Shown piece by piece: positions 55,042 to 63,486 of a stretch of 64,000 bases of DNA. A model generated the notes under the pieces. The model searched no databases. It was not told where the DNA came from and saw only the letters and a list, made by a program, of their open reading frames with translations. The stretch's first letter is position 1. Each line of letters starts with the position of its first letter. The stretch is from Lacinutrix sp. WUR7 (lineage in GTDB: Bacteria > Bacteroidota > Bacteroidia > Flavobacteriales > Flavobacteriaceae): contig NZ_CP045067.1 in the NCBI RefSeq assembly GCF_016864015.1, positions 3,358,001-3,422,000 on the forward strand. Direction: 5' to 3'. The position numbers were made by a program, and so were the translations under genes.

Positions 55042-55587
55042 TTAAAAAGATTTATGGGATACTTTTCCTTTTACCCCTTTGAAGAAATTGTGCATAAAAG
55101 CAAAATCTTCTTCCATATTATCTGTAGGATAAAAAGGTTTCGAAATTTTGTTTTGTTTTCTACCAAAATCGAAAGTAACCATTACAATTGGCACATGTGC
55201 AGCTTTTGCTATATGATAAAAACCTGTTTTCCATTCGGATACTTTATCTCTAGTACCTTCTGGAGCTAATGTTAATCGTAATTCATCATTAGTTTCAAAA
55301 AGTTTAGCAATAGCTTCCACTTTATTCTGACCAGGAGTTCTATCTAATGCTCTTCCTCCAACAGCTCTAAAATAATAACCAAATGGGAATATGAATATTT
55401 CTTTTTTACCGAGAAAATTAATTTTTGTATTTGTGATTTTTCGGATTAATAATCCAATATAGAAATCATGCCAACTCGTATGAGGAACAGCTATTATAAC
55501 GTATTTCTTCAGGTCTTTTGGAAACTCACCAATAAGTTTCCATTTCATGATTTTGAAGTATATAAATTTGTATATAATTGTTAACAT
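55042..55587 (-). CDS. 1-acylglycerol-phosphate acyltransferase-like protein (PlsC family)
   Basis: 181 residues, short for PlsC (~240). The acyltransferase motifs are present: HTSWHD (HX4D, about 36-41), FPFGYYFRAVGGRALDR, and PEGTR (about 109-113). It probably acylates a lipid or glycolipid at the inner membrane. A later in-frame ATG (MKWKLIGEFPKDL) at 55548 is also a possible start. It is the last gene of the kdsB group, 6 bases after the KdnB-type gene, which suggests a role in LPS lipid synthesis. Confidence 0.82.
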   Translation of the reverse strand: MLTIIYKFIYFKIMKWKLIGEFPKDLKKYVIIAVPHTSWHDFYIGLLIRKITNTKINFLGKKEIFIFPFGYYFRAVGGRALDRTPGQNKVEAIAKLFETNDELRLTLAPEGTRDKVSEWKTGFYHIAKAAHVPIVMVTFDFGRKQNKISKPFYPTDNMEEDFAFMHNFFKGVKGKVSHKSF

Positions 55588-55593
55588 AAAAAA

Positions 55594-56676
55594 TTACATT
55601 TTTTGATATAGAGCTTTAAGCTTTTCTCTAGTAATTGTTTTTTTCCAGTTTTTACCAATTGCATTTTCCCAAAGCGGTTCTAAACTTAAGGCAACATCTA
55701 TCATGATATCCAACTCTTTATCACTTAAATCTGCACAAATACCTTGAGGAATAGTTATGTTATGTTTTTCGCGCATGGCTTTATACATGGCTACTCCTTC
55801 TGGATAATATTCTTCTAGATGTTCAAAAACGATACAGTTACCAACGCCATGTTTTACGCCTAATAAATAACCTAAACCATAACTCATGGCATGTGCAACA
55901 CCAACTTGAGAGTAAGCAATGCTCATTCCACCATGCCAAGAAGCCATCATTAATTTATCTGCAGCTTCTTTTTCACTTAATGTATCTTCTAGAAAAATCT
56001 CTTTACAAAGTTCTAAAGCTTTTTCACCATAACTTTGACTAAAGGCATTTAGGTACGTTCCTTTTAAGGATTCTATACAATGTACAAAACAGTCCATTCC
56101 TGTATAAAACCATTGGTCTTTTGGTACATCTTTAGTTAATTCAGGATCTAGTATAACCTGATCAAAAGGTGTAAAATCGCTATTGATTCCAAGTTTTCTA
56201 ATAGGTCCTGTTAAAATAGTAGTTCTAGAAACTTCGGCTCCTGTTCCAGAAATGGTAGGAATACCAACATGGTAAATTGCTGGGTTTTTAATTAAATCCC
56301 AACCTTGGTAATCTTTAGATTCCCCTTTATTGGTTAACATTAAAGCTACAGCTTTTGCTAAATCTAAAATGGTTCCTCCTCCTATTCCAATAATTCCAGA
56401 TGGTCTTTCTTTATAATCCAGAATAATTTGTTCTACCAAGTCATCTACTTGCGAAGTTTTTGGTTCTTCGTTTGCAGATATGTACAATAATTTATCATCA
56501 TAAGACAATGGTATTCTAGAGGTTAACCAAGATTTACCTTTAAATACGTCGTCTACTAAAAATATGAATGGCGCTTTAACGTTTTGTCGTTTAGGCGATA
56601 GAATTTCATTTAACTGATTAAAACTTCCACGTCCGTAAACTACTCTGGACACCATTGGGTAATTTTTATAACTCAT
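55594..56676 (-). CDS. kdnB: Kdo 8-oxidase (KdnB-type iron-containing alcohol dehydrogenase)
   Basis: 360 residues. It aligns from memory over its whole length with Shewanella KdnB: RVVYGRGSFNQL, IGIGGGTILDLAKAVALMLT, KDYQGWDLIKNPAIYHVGIP, FDQVILDPEL, DQWFYTGMDCFVHCIESL and MASWHGGMSIAYSQVG. KdnB oxidises the C8 hydroxyl of Kdo; the transaminase KdnA then makes 8-amino-Kdo for LPS. The metal ligands are the Asp/His residues in ASWHGG, HAMSYG and VKHGVGN. kdsB lies upstream; no KdnA-type transaminase is in the window. Confidence 0.87.
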   Translation of the reverse strand: MSYKNYPMVSRVVYGRGSFNQLNEILSPKRQNVKAPFIFLVDDVFKGKSWLTSRIPLSYDDKLLYISANEEPKTSQVDDLVEQIILDYKERPSGIIGIGGGTILDLAKAVALMLTNKGESKDYQGWDLIKNPAIYHVGIPTISGTGAEVSRTTILTGPIRKLGINSDFTPFDQVILDPELTKDVPKDQWFYTGMDCFVHCIESLKGTYLNAFSQSYGEKALELCKEIFLEDTLSEKEAADKLMMASWHGGMSIAYSQVGVAHAMSYGLGYLLGVKHGVGNCIVFEHLEEYYPEGVAMYKAMREKHNITIPQGICADLSDKELDIMIDVALSLEPLWENAIGKNWKKTITREKLKALYQKM

Positions 56677-56722
56677 TTATTATAATTGTTTAACAAAAAT
56701 AGAAATACTATTGCTTTAATTC

Positions 56723-57340
56723 CTACTGATTTAAAAAATATTGAAACTTTTCAGAAAATAAACCAACATGATAGCCATCCACCAATGCGTGATTTACGGA
56801 TATTGCTACATTCATGCTTAAGGTCTTTTTCTCTCTATTTACTTTACTAAATGCTATTTTAGGTACAGAATCTTTTTCTCCAAAAAACGGTTCTTTATGC
56901 CCTGAAAAATTCACCCAAGGTAATGCCGAACAATGTATGCAATCTAATCCATTTCTTTCTGGAAACAAATTACTTGAGGATTGAATCCTTGATTTTTCCG
57001 ATTCTAAATTTTTTAAAAACACATCTAAATTCTCATCAAAATCGACGAATGAAAATCCGAAGGTTTTATCTTCTCTCATTATAGTCGGCGATGCATGAAT
57101 AATATCATAAGCAACTACTTCATCATCAATAATTCTATATTTTAAATTATCTACACTATTGATTGCTTGCATGCAAGCGTGTAAATATTTACCAAAAAAA
57201 CTAATATCATTCTCCTTAGAAAACTGATATGCTTTGGTAACATCCAACGGAATAGTAACTCCAAAATAAGGATCAAACATTTTATTAAAATGCTGAAACT
57301 GCTCTGATCTATTCCATGTTTTTAAATTTATTTTTTTCAA
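56723..57340 (-). CDS. Chloramphenicol acetyltransferase-like acyltransferase (CAT fold)
   Basis: 205 residues, close to type A CAT (~215). The catalytic region reads SVNHALVDGYH with His184 and Asp188; the usual HHxxxDG has only the second His. The N-terminal KINLKTWNRSEQFQHFNKMF is typical of the family. Its place in a Kdo/LPS group suggests acylation of a sugar or lipid precursor, and I would not call it a resistance gene. It starts 4 bases after the HAD gene. Confidence 0.8.
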   Translation of the reverse strand: MKKINLKTWNRSEQFQHFNKMFDPYFGVTIPLDVTKAYQFSKENDISFFGKYLHACMQAINSVDNLKYRIIDDEVVAYDIIHASPTIMREDKTFGFSFVDFDENLDVFLKNLESEKSRIQSSSNLFPERNGLDCIHCSALPWVNFSGHKEPFFGEKDSVPKIAFSKVNREKKTLSMNVAISVNHALVDGYHVGLFSEKFQYFLNQ

Positions 57341-57344
57341 ATTG

Positions 57345-58046
57345 CTATAATAGATTTAAAATTTCTTTTAAACTTTTTACGGTTCTATATGCTTTACCAT
57401 TGGTTTCTTTTTCGGTTACTTGTTCATGTGCCCAAGTGGTATGAAAAGGAACGTGAATAGCCTTTGCTTGAATATTTATTAAAGGTAATATATCGGATTT
57501 TAATGAGTTTCCAATCATTAAAAATTCTGACGGATTGATATCTAAATGCTTTAATAATTTAGAATAATTTTCTTCTTTTTTATCGCTTAAGACTTCAATA
57601 TGATGAAAATAATCCAGTAAACCCGATTTTTCCAACTTTCGTTCTTGGTCTAATAAATCGCCTTTTGTGGCAACGATTAATTTATATTTTCCAGATAAAC
57701 CTTCCAATATTTCTTGCACACCGTCCAACAATTCTACCGGTTCATTAAGCATTTGTTTCCCAATGTTTAAAATCTGTTCTATGGTTTTATTAGAAATGGT
57801 ATAATTAGATAATTCTAAAGCCATTTCTACCATAGATAAAACAAAACCTTTCACGCCATAACCATATAAAGGTAAATTCTTCATTTCCATTTTAAAGAGC
57901 TCTTGATCTACTTTATTAGCAGTTTCAAAACCTCCTAAAAGTTTGGCAAATTCTAACTCAGCATCCCGAAAATACGTTTCGTTTACCCAAAGCGTATCAT
58001 CTGCATCAAAGCCTATTACTTTTATATTTTTGTATTCTTTATTCAA
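57345..58046 (-). CDS. HAD-family hydrolase
   Basis: 233 residues. The nucleophile motif is FDADDTLWVNE (Asp15 and Asp17); motif II is ATKGD (Thr), motif III/IV includes FLMIGNSLKSDILP. A phosphatase of the YjjG/2-haloacid type; the substrate is unknown. It lies between kdsB and the CAT-like gene. A role at a phosphate step in LPS sugar synthesis is possible but not shown. Confidence 0.85.
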   Translation of the reverse strand: MNKEYKNIKVIGFDADDTLWVNETYFRDAELEFAKLLGGFETANKVDQELFKMEMKNLPLYGYGVKGFVLSMVEMALELSNYTISNKTIEQILNIGKQMLNEPVELLDGVQEILEGLSGKYKLIVATKGDLLDQERKLEKSGLLDYFHHIEVLSDKKEENYSKLLKHLDINPSEFLMIGNSLKSDILPLINIQAKAIHVPFHTTWAHEQVTEKETNGKAYRTVKSLKEILNLL

Positions 58047-58079
58047 TTCTTTTACAAATTTTTAATTTGAATTTATAAG

Positions 58080-58099
58080 ATTCCCTTTTTCAAGGGAAT
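58080..58099. repeat. Short palindromic repeat (REP-like), perfect copy
   Basis: ATTCCCTT-TTTC-AAGGGAAT: an 8-bp perfect stem with a TTTC loop on the plus strand, in the 60-base kdsB-HAD gap. Relative to the minus-strand genes it is in the opposite orientation to the copies before thrB, gcvT and yebC. Confidence 0.75.
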
Positions 58100-58106
58100 G
58101 ACTTCG

Positions 58107-58835
58107 TCACTTCCAGAGTTTTTTTGCTCTTTCTAAATCTTCAGGAGTATCAATTTCTACACCTTGCACATTGGTTTCTACCATTTTGATACGTTTTCCA
58201 TATTCTAAGTAGCGAATGCATTCAATTTTTTCTGATGCTTCTAATGGTAACATTGGTAATCTATAAAAATCTAATAATGCTTCTTTTCTAAACGCATAAA
58301 CCCCTTTGTGTTTGTAATACTTTGCGCCAACATCTGTTGCTCTTGGAAACGGAATTGGGCTTCGTGAAAAATACAAAGCGAAGTTGTTTTGGTCTACGAT
58401 TACTTTTACCGTATTGGAGTTTTTAATTTCTTCTTCGTCGGTAATATGTACCATTAAAGAAGCTAAATCGACTTGTTTTTCTGTATCTTCTTTAAAAACT
58501 TGGATTAGCTTTTTTAAGGAAGCGACTTCTGTAAACGGTTCATCTCCTTGTACATTTACAACAATATCTATATCTAGATGCTCTACAGCTTCAGCAATTC
58601 TATCACTTCCACATTCATGCTCTTTAATGCTCATGATTGCTTTACCTCCATGACTTGTAATTTCTTTAAAGATAATTTCGCTATCGGTTACCACAAAAAC
58701 ATCATCAAATAGATTGGTTGCCTTTGTAGCTTCGTAAGTACGAAGAATAACTGTTTTACCATTAAGGTCTTGCATGAGCTTACCTGGAAAACGAGAAGCA
58801 CTATAACGTGCAGGAATCATGGAGATTATTTTCAT
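58107..58835 (-). CDS. kdsB: CMP-Kdo synthetase (3-deoxy-manno-octulosonate cytidylyltransferase)
   Basis: 242 residues from the ATG at 58835 ([20 protein letters not shown]), the normal family start; the frame is open for 27 more residues upstream. It activates Kdo with CTP for transfer to lipid A. Signatures: [27 protein letters not shown], and SRSPIPFPR. With the KdnB-type gene it may activate 8-amino-Kdo as well as Kdo. It heads the kdsB-HAD-CAT-kdnB-plsC group. Confidence 0.95.
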   Translation of the reverse strand: MKIISMIPARYSASRFPGKLMQDLNGKTVILRTYEATKATNLFDDVFVVTDSEIIFKEITSHGGKAIMSIKEHECGSDRIAEAVEHLDIDIVVNVQGDEPFTEVASLKKLIQVFKEDTEKQVDLASLMVHITDEEEIKNSNTVKVIVDQNNFALYFSRSPIPFPRATDVGAKYYKHKGVYAFRKEALLDFYRLPMLPLEASEKIECIRYLEYGKRIKMVETNVQGVEIDTPEDLERAKKLWK

Positions 58836-58977
58836 ATATGCTATTAATGTTCTTACAAAAATATAACTTTTTAAATTGAAATAAAGATTTTTTGAAACCA
58901 AATATACTCCTGACAAAGCATTAGAAATATTTAATTGCTTTTCGTTTTATATTAAAAATCGAAAATCTGTATTTTAG

Positions 58978-58996
58978 ATTCCGCATTCGCGAGAAT
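58978..58996. repeat. Short palindromic repeat (REP-like), degenerate copy
   Basis: ATTCCGC-ATTC-GCGAGAAT with a one-base bulge, between kdsB and the DUF4126 gene. Confidence 0.55.
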
Positions 58997-59047
58997 GACA
59001 ATTTTAATAGAAATCTCAAGGCTATACCTAGAGAAATAGTTTTTTGA

Positions 59048-59614
59048 TTATGCCTTACTAGATTTAAACTTTTTATAAAGTCTGAAAATAATAAACAGTA
59101 CTATTACAACCAGTACAACAGCTAAAACAGGAAGAAATACAGAGATAATAGACATTACAATTGCGGTTCCTGTTTCTAAAGTAGAGATTACAGGATTTGC
59201 TAAACCTGCGGTTGTGGTTGTAGATGCTAATCGCGTAACACTGGAAGTTCCTGCTACTGCAGCAGCTGTTCCTCCTCCAGCAATTATTGCTAAAGCCCAA
59301 GTTATTACCGGACTTAAATCTACAACTGTAGAAACCATAACAGCAGTTCCTGCAATAGCTGCTAAAGGCACTGCAATGGTGTCTAATATATTATCTACAA
59401 ACGGAATGTAATATGCAAATATTTCAACAATAGTAGCAACTCCAAGTGTTATCACGGCTGTTAAACTACCTATCCATAACCAAGAATCATTAAGTTCCCA
59501 AACATTAAAATGTGCTGCAAGACTTAATGTAAATAATGGCACAAAAACTCTAAAACCAACAGATGCTGCAAGTCCGATACCTAAAAAAATACTTAATATA
59601 GCTTCTGTTCCCAT
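59048..59614 (-). CDS. DUF4126-family membrane protein
   Basis: 188 residues with five or six hydrophobic segments, rich in Ala, Val and Gly, with a small basic C-terminus (RLYKKFKSSKA). The start MGTEAILSIFLGIGLAASVG, then FRVFVPLFTLSLAAHF, is typical of DUF4126. Function unknown. It is a single gene. Confidence 0.82.
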   Translation of the reverse strand: MGTEAILSIFLGIGLAASVGFRVFVPLFTLSLAAHFNVWELNDSWLWIGSLTAVITLGVATIVEIFAYYIPFVDNILDTIAVPLAAIAGTAVMVSTVVDLSPVITWALAIIAGGGTAAAVAGTSSVTRLASTTTTAGLANPVISTLETGTAIVMSIISVFLPVLAVVLVVIVLFIIFRLYKKFKSSKA

Positions 59615-59725
59615 CTATCACTTTGTGACATCTTCCCAAAGAGAAGAAATCTTGTTATTTAATAATTATTTATTCGTTAATTGCTATTCTTAAATTTTTC
59701 ATCATCTGTCCATGGTTATCGACTT

Positions 59726-61159
59726 CTATCGTTGATCTTCTACAAAAAACTCCTCCTTAAAACCAATAAGGTACAATTTTTCTTTGGCTCTTGTAACTGC
59801 TGTATATAGCCAACGCAAGTAATCTCTATTAATGCCATCTGGTAGATATGGTTGTTCTACAAAAACGGTATTCCATTGTCCACCTTGTGATTTATGACAA
59901 GTAATGGCATAGGAGAATTTTACTTGTAAAGCGTTAAAGTGTTTGTTTCCTTTAATTTTTAAAAACTTTTTATAATTACTCGTTTCGTCTTCAAAATCTT
60001 TTTGTACTTCTTGGTATAATCGGTTGGAATCTTCATAGGCTAACGAAGGAGTTTCCGCAGAAATAGTATCTAAAAGTAACACCGTTTCAAAAGGAATCAT
60101 ATTCGGATAATCGACCATACGTATTTTTACTTCCGCGAAGCGAAAACCATATAATTCTTGAATAGAGAATATTTCTAATACTTCAATAATATCACCATTT
60201 GCAATAAAACCAGCTTCGGTTGTTGGTTTAAGCCAGAAGTAATTATTTTTAACCACCATCAAATAATCGCCTGCAGAAAGCTCATTTTCATTAAATAAAA
60301 TACGCTCTCTAATTTGCTGATTATACATATTCGCACGTTTGTTACTTCTAACAATAATGGCAGTTTCTTCGTTTCCAAGGTTGCTATACGAATCGTTTAT
60401 AGCATCCATAATTTCGTAACCATCCACAAGACGTACAATATCTTTAAAGTCTTTTAAATCAAATTTAAATGTTTCGGCAAAAGAGCTAGCAATAGCTTCC
60501 CTTAAAATAGTAGCATTTTCTAAAATTCCTGAATCTTGTCCTTGACGCACTACTTCGTCTAATTCCATTCTAGTGACATCCTTATCATAGTTTAGCGTTA
60601 ATGTGTTTTCGTCTAAGGCTGGACTTAAATCTAATTTTACAGGAGGTAATTGTGCCGTATCTCCAATTAATAATAATTTACAATTATGTCCAGAATATAC
60701 GTATTTCATTAAATCGTCTAGCAAAGAACCATTTTCAAAAAGTTTAGAATCTCCAGGAGTATCTGGAATCATAGAAGCTTCATCTACGATAAAAATGGTG
60801 TTCTTATGCTTATTAGGTTGTAAAACAAAATTAACACCTCCTCCTTTATTTTTTTTTGGGAAATATATTTTTTTGTGAATAGTAAATGCTGTTTTTTTAG
60901 AATAACTAGAAATCACCTTTGCTGCTCTACCTGTTGGTGCCATTAGCACAGCGCTTTTTTTAGCTTGCCATAAATGGGTAACAATAGTACCAATAATAGT
61001 GGTTTTACCTGTTCCTGCATATCCTTTTAATAAATAAAGCGCATTGGGTCTTTCCGAAAAAATAAACTCAGAAAGTTGCAATAAAACAATATCTTGTTTT
61101 GGTGTTGGTTTAAACGGAAACTGTTGTTTTATAAGGGAATAAAATTGGGATGCGTTCAT
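59726..61159 (-). CDS. RecD-like ATP-dependent DNA helicase (superfamily 1)
   Basis: 477 residues. Walker A GYAGTGKTT (46-54), Walker B VDEASMI, motif III LIGDTAQLPPV, and the UvrD-C2-type end with YAITCHKSQGGQWNTVFVEQ and WLYTAVTRAKEKLYLIG. It lacks the long N-terminal region of RecD2. It is likely a stand-alone 5'-3' helicase in repair or replication. It is divergent from the next gene, with a promoter for that gene in between. Confidence 0.9.
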   Translation of the reverse strand: MNASQFYSLIKQQFPFKPTPKQDIVLLQLSEFIFSERPNALYLLKGYAGTGKTTIIGTIVTHLWQAKKSAVLMAPTGRAAKVISSYSKKTAFTIHKKIYFPKKNKGGGVNFVLQPNKHKNTIFIVDEASMIPDTPGDSKLFENGSLLDDLMKYVYSGHNCKLLLIGDTAQLPPVKLDLSPALDENTLTLNYDKDVTRMELDEVVRQGQDSGILENATILREAIASSFAETFKFDLKDFKDIVRLVDGYEIMDAINDSYSNLGNEETAIIVRSNKRANMYNQQIRERILFNENELSAGDYLMVVKNNYFWLKPTTEAGFIANGDIIEVLEIFSIQELYGFRFAEVKIRMVDYPNMIPFETVLLLDTISAETPSLAYEDSNRLYQEVQKDFEDETSNYKKFLKIKGNKHFNALQVKFSYAITCHKSQGGQWNTVFVEQPYLPDGINRDYLRWLYTAVTRAKEKLYLIGFKEEFFVEDQR

Positions 61160-61213
61160 TAATTGTGGCTGTGAGATAAAATTTCGTCAAATATAGTGAT
61201 GATTTTTATGCTG

Positions 61214-61249
61214 TTTGGTTTTAACGATTAAAAAAAAATTGTAGATTTG
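61214..61249 (+). promoter_or_regulatory. Promoter of the membrane protein-DUF3822-rsmD run
   Basis: TTTG, a 24-base spacer and TAGATTTG. The -7 box is a full consensus match; the spacer is slightly long. It is 36 bases before the start codon. Confidence 0.5.
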
Positions 61250-61284
61250 CGAAAGACCTTTAATAAAATTTAATTAATCATACT

Positions 61285-62022
61285 ATGAAATTAATACTAA
61301 TTGCAATTGCAGTAATTCTTGTAACTATTGGTTTGGTTTGGCTTATTGACAAGTTCATTCCATCTAAGTTAAGACCAGTTTTAATGATCGCTCTTTGGGC
61401 TTTAATCGCCTTTTTAGGATACCAAACATTTAATTCTATTTATGAGCCTATTAAATTTAACAAAGTAAAAGAAAAGCGTTACGCTGCTGTTATTGAAAAA
61501 ATGGTAGATGTTAGAGATGCGCAATTAGCACACAGACAAGTTATTGGTGATTTTGCTCCTAACTTTGAAAGCTTAATTAAATTTATTGATACTGCAAAGT
61601 TTACTATTACACAACGTAGAATTGAAACGGTTCTAGATGAAGAAAGAACAAAACTTTTTGGTGGTGTTGAAACCATGAAAGATATTACTGTTATTGATAC
61701 ATTAGGTTATGTTTCTGTTAAAGATTCTTTATTTAAGAATTCAGATAGATATAAAACAATGATGACTGTTCCAAGTATTGAAGGTGCAAAAATAGAAATG
61801 AAAGCTGGTTTACTTGGTGAAGAAGGAGAAAATAAGATTCCTGTTTTTGAAGCAAAACTATTAAAGAGCGTAATTTTAGCAGATCAAAATAAAGATTTAT
61901 TAGCACAAGAAAACGAAACAATTTCTGTGGATGGTGTTAATGGAGATGCAATTAGAGTTGGATCTTTAGAAGAAATAAATACTAGTGGTAACTGGCCAAA
62001 AACTTATGGCGACAGCGAGTAA
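61285..62022 (+). CDS. Membrane-anchored protein, unknown function
   Basis: 245 residues. Two hydrophobic helices at the N-terminus (MKLILIAIAVILVTIGLVWL and VLMIALWALIAFLGYQTF) are followed by a soluble domain with an early helix (KRYAAVIEKMVDVRDAQLAH) and a strand-rich end. From memory a conserved flavobacterial family without a named function. It overlaps DUF3822 by 17 bases, so the two are likely coupled. Confidence 0.75.
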   Translation: MKLILIAIAVILVTIGLVWLIDKFIPSKLRPVLMIALWALIAFLGYQTFNSIYEPIKFNKVKEKRYAAVIEKMVDVRDAQLAHRQVIGDFAPNFESLIKFIDTAKFTITQRRIETVLDEERTKLFGGVETMKDITVIDTLGYVSVKDSLFKNSDRYKTMMTVPSIEGAKIEMKAGLLGEEGENKIPVFEAKLLKSVILADQNKDLLAQENETISVDGVNGDAIRVGSLEEINTSGNWPKTYGDSE

Positions 62023-62827
62023 TAAAACAACTATACTAATTAACCAAGAATTGTCCATTCAAATAAGTTTGAATGGACTTTCTTTTTGTATACTACAATC
62101 AGATACAAATACGATTTGTTATTTAAAGCATTTTGCTTTTAATCAAAAACACACACCATTTCAAGTATTAGATGAATTAAAGAAAATATTTAAAACGACA
62201 ACAGAGCTACAAATCAATTTTAGCACGATACACGTTATTTATATTAACGAACTCTCTACTCTGGTACCAAAACCTTTATTTCATGAAGATGCCATTGCAG
62301 ACTACTTAAAATTCAATTCTAAGATTCTGCAATCCGATTTTATTGCTCAGGATACTGTTGTGATAAATGATAGTATAAATGTTTATGTACCCTACATGAA
62401 TATCAATAATTATTTATACGAAAGGTTTGGCACCTTTGCATACAAGCATTTTTCTACTATTTTATTGGAAGAAATTCTACAAACAGAAAAACAGGAACAA
62501 GATCAAAAAATGTATGTACATGTGCATACCAATCACTTTGAAATTGTAGTCACCAATAAAGGAAAATTAATACTTTATAACACGTTTACCTTTACAACAA
62601 AAGAAGATTTCATATATTACATTCTCTTTACAGCAGAACAATTACAACTTAATCCAGAAACCATAACATTGATCCTTCTAGGTGAAATTTTTGAAGGAGA
62701 TGATTTATACACTATAGTATTTAAGTATATACGACATATACAATTTGGAAAACCAAATACAAATTACTTACTAGAAGTAGAACAACAAACAGCACATTCT
62801 AATTATATTTTAAAGCATAGCTTTTAA
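62006..62827 (+). CDS. DUF3822-family protein
   Basis: 273 residues from the ATG at 62006 (MATASNKTTILINQELSIQI); seven further in-frame residues precede it. The fold looks like an actin/ASKHA-type protein: LSIQISLNGLSFCIL, then INELSTLVPKPLFHEDAIAD, and later YVHVHTNHFEIVVTNKGKLI. DUF3822 genes often sit next to rsmD in Bacteroidota (from memory). Function unknown. Its stop overlaps the rsmD start (TAATG). Confidence 0.82.
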   Translation: MATASNKTTILINQELSIQISLNGLSFCILQSDTNTICYLKHFAFNQKHTPFQVLDELKKIFKTTTELQINFSTIHVIYINELSTLVPKPLFHEDAIADYLKFNSKILQSDFIAQDTVVINDSINVYVPYMNINNYLYERFGTFAYKHFSTILLEEILQTEKQEQDQKMYVHVHTNHFEIVVTNKGKLILYNTFTFTTKEDFIYYILFTAEQLQLNPETITLILLGEIFEGDDLYTIVFKYIRHIQFGKPNTNYLLEVEQQTAHSNYILKHSF

Positions 62828-63375
62828 TGCGAATAATCTCAGGTACATACAAAGGCAGAAGAATAACTGCACCAAAAAAATTACCCATTAGACCAACAAC
62901 AGATATGGCTAAGGAATCTCTATTTAACATCTTAAATAACCAGTATTATTTTGATGCTGTATCTGTATTAGATTTATTTAGCGGAAGCGGTAATATAAGC
63001 TATGAGTTTGCCTCTAGAGGAACCACAGAAATTACTAGTGTAGACGCTCATTTTGGTTGTATTAAGTTTATAAACGAAACTGCCGAAGCTTTTGAGATGC
63101 AAATACAAACCATAAAAAGTGATGTATTTAAGTATTTAGAAAAAGCCACCACAAAGCATACTATTATTTTTGCCGATCCTCCTTATGACTTTCCTGTTGA
63201 AAAATTTTCTAAAATACCAGAATTAATTTTTCAGAATAACTTGCTAGAAGATGATGGTTTATTAATTATAGAGCACTCTAAACATACAGACATTTCCCAT
63301 TTAGAAAACTACTCGCATTCTAAAAGTTATGGTGGAAATATGTTTAGTTTTTTTGAATCCGCAAATAAGGAATAG
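62827..63375 (+). CDS. rsmD: 16S rRNA (guanine966-N2)-methyltransferase
   Basis: 182 residues. It methylates G966 of 16S rRNA in the 30S subunit. The start MRIISGTYKGRRITAPKKLP and RPTTDMAKESLFNIL are diagnostic; the SAM loop is VLDLFSGSGNISYE and the catalytic motif is DPPY (117-120). It overlaps the DUF3822 stop by one base. Confidence 0.94.
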   Translation: MRIISGTYKGRRITAPKKLPIRPTTDMAKESLFNILNNQYYFDAVSVLDLFSGSGNISYEFASRGTTEITSVDAHFGCIKFINETAEAFEMQIQTIKSDVFKYLEKATTKHTIIFADPPYDFPVEKFSKIPELIFQNNLLEDDGLLIIEHSKHTDISHLENYSHSKSYGGNMFSFFESANKE

Positions 63376-63376
63376 C

Positions 63377-63406
63377 ATTCTCACGTAATTATTCTCTTAC
63401 GTAATT
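63377..63406. repeat. Tandem pair ATTCTC(TT)ACGTAATT
   Basis: Two adjacent copies (63377-63390 and 63391-63406) differing by a TT insertion, directly after the rsmD stop. They contain the near-palindrome TTACGTAA. Possibly an operator or a recent small duplication. Confidence 0.4.
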
Positions 63407-63486
63407 ATACTGAAATTCAATAGTTTACGTTTTTTGCATTAGCATTTTCACTATCTTTAAGTTGCTAATAATCAAACACATAAATT

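Noticed and set aside
56723-57340. Chloramphenicol resistance gene
   Set aside because: It is a chromosomal CAT-fold protein inside an LPS group and lacks the first His of the HHxxxDG motif; no mobile context.
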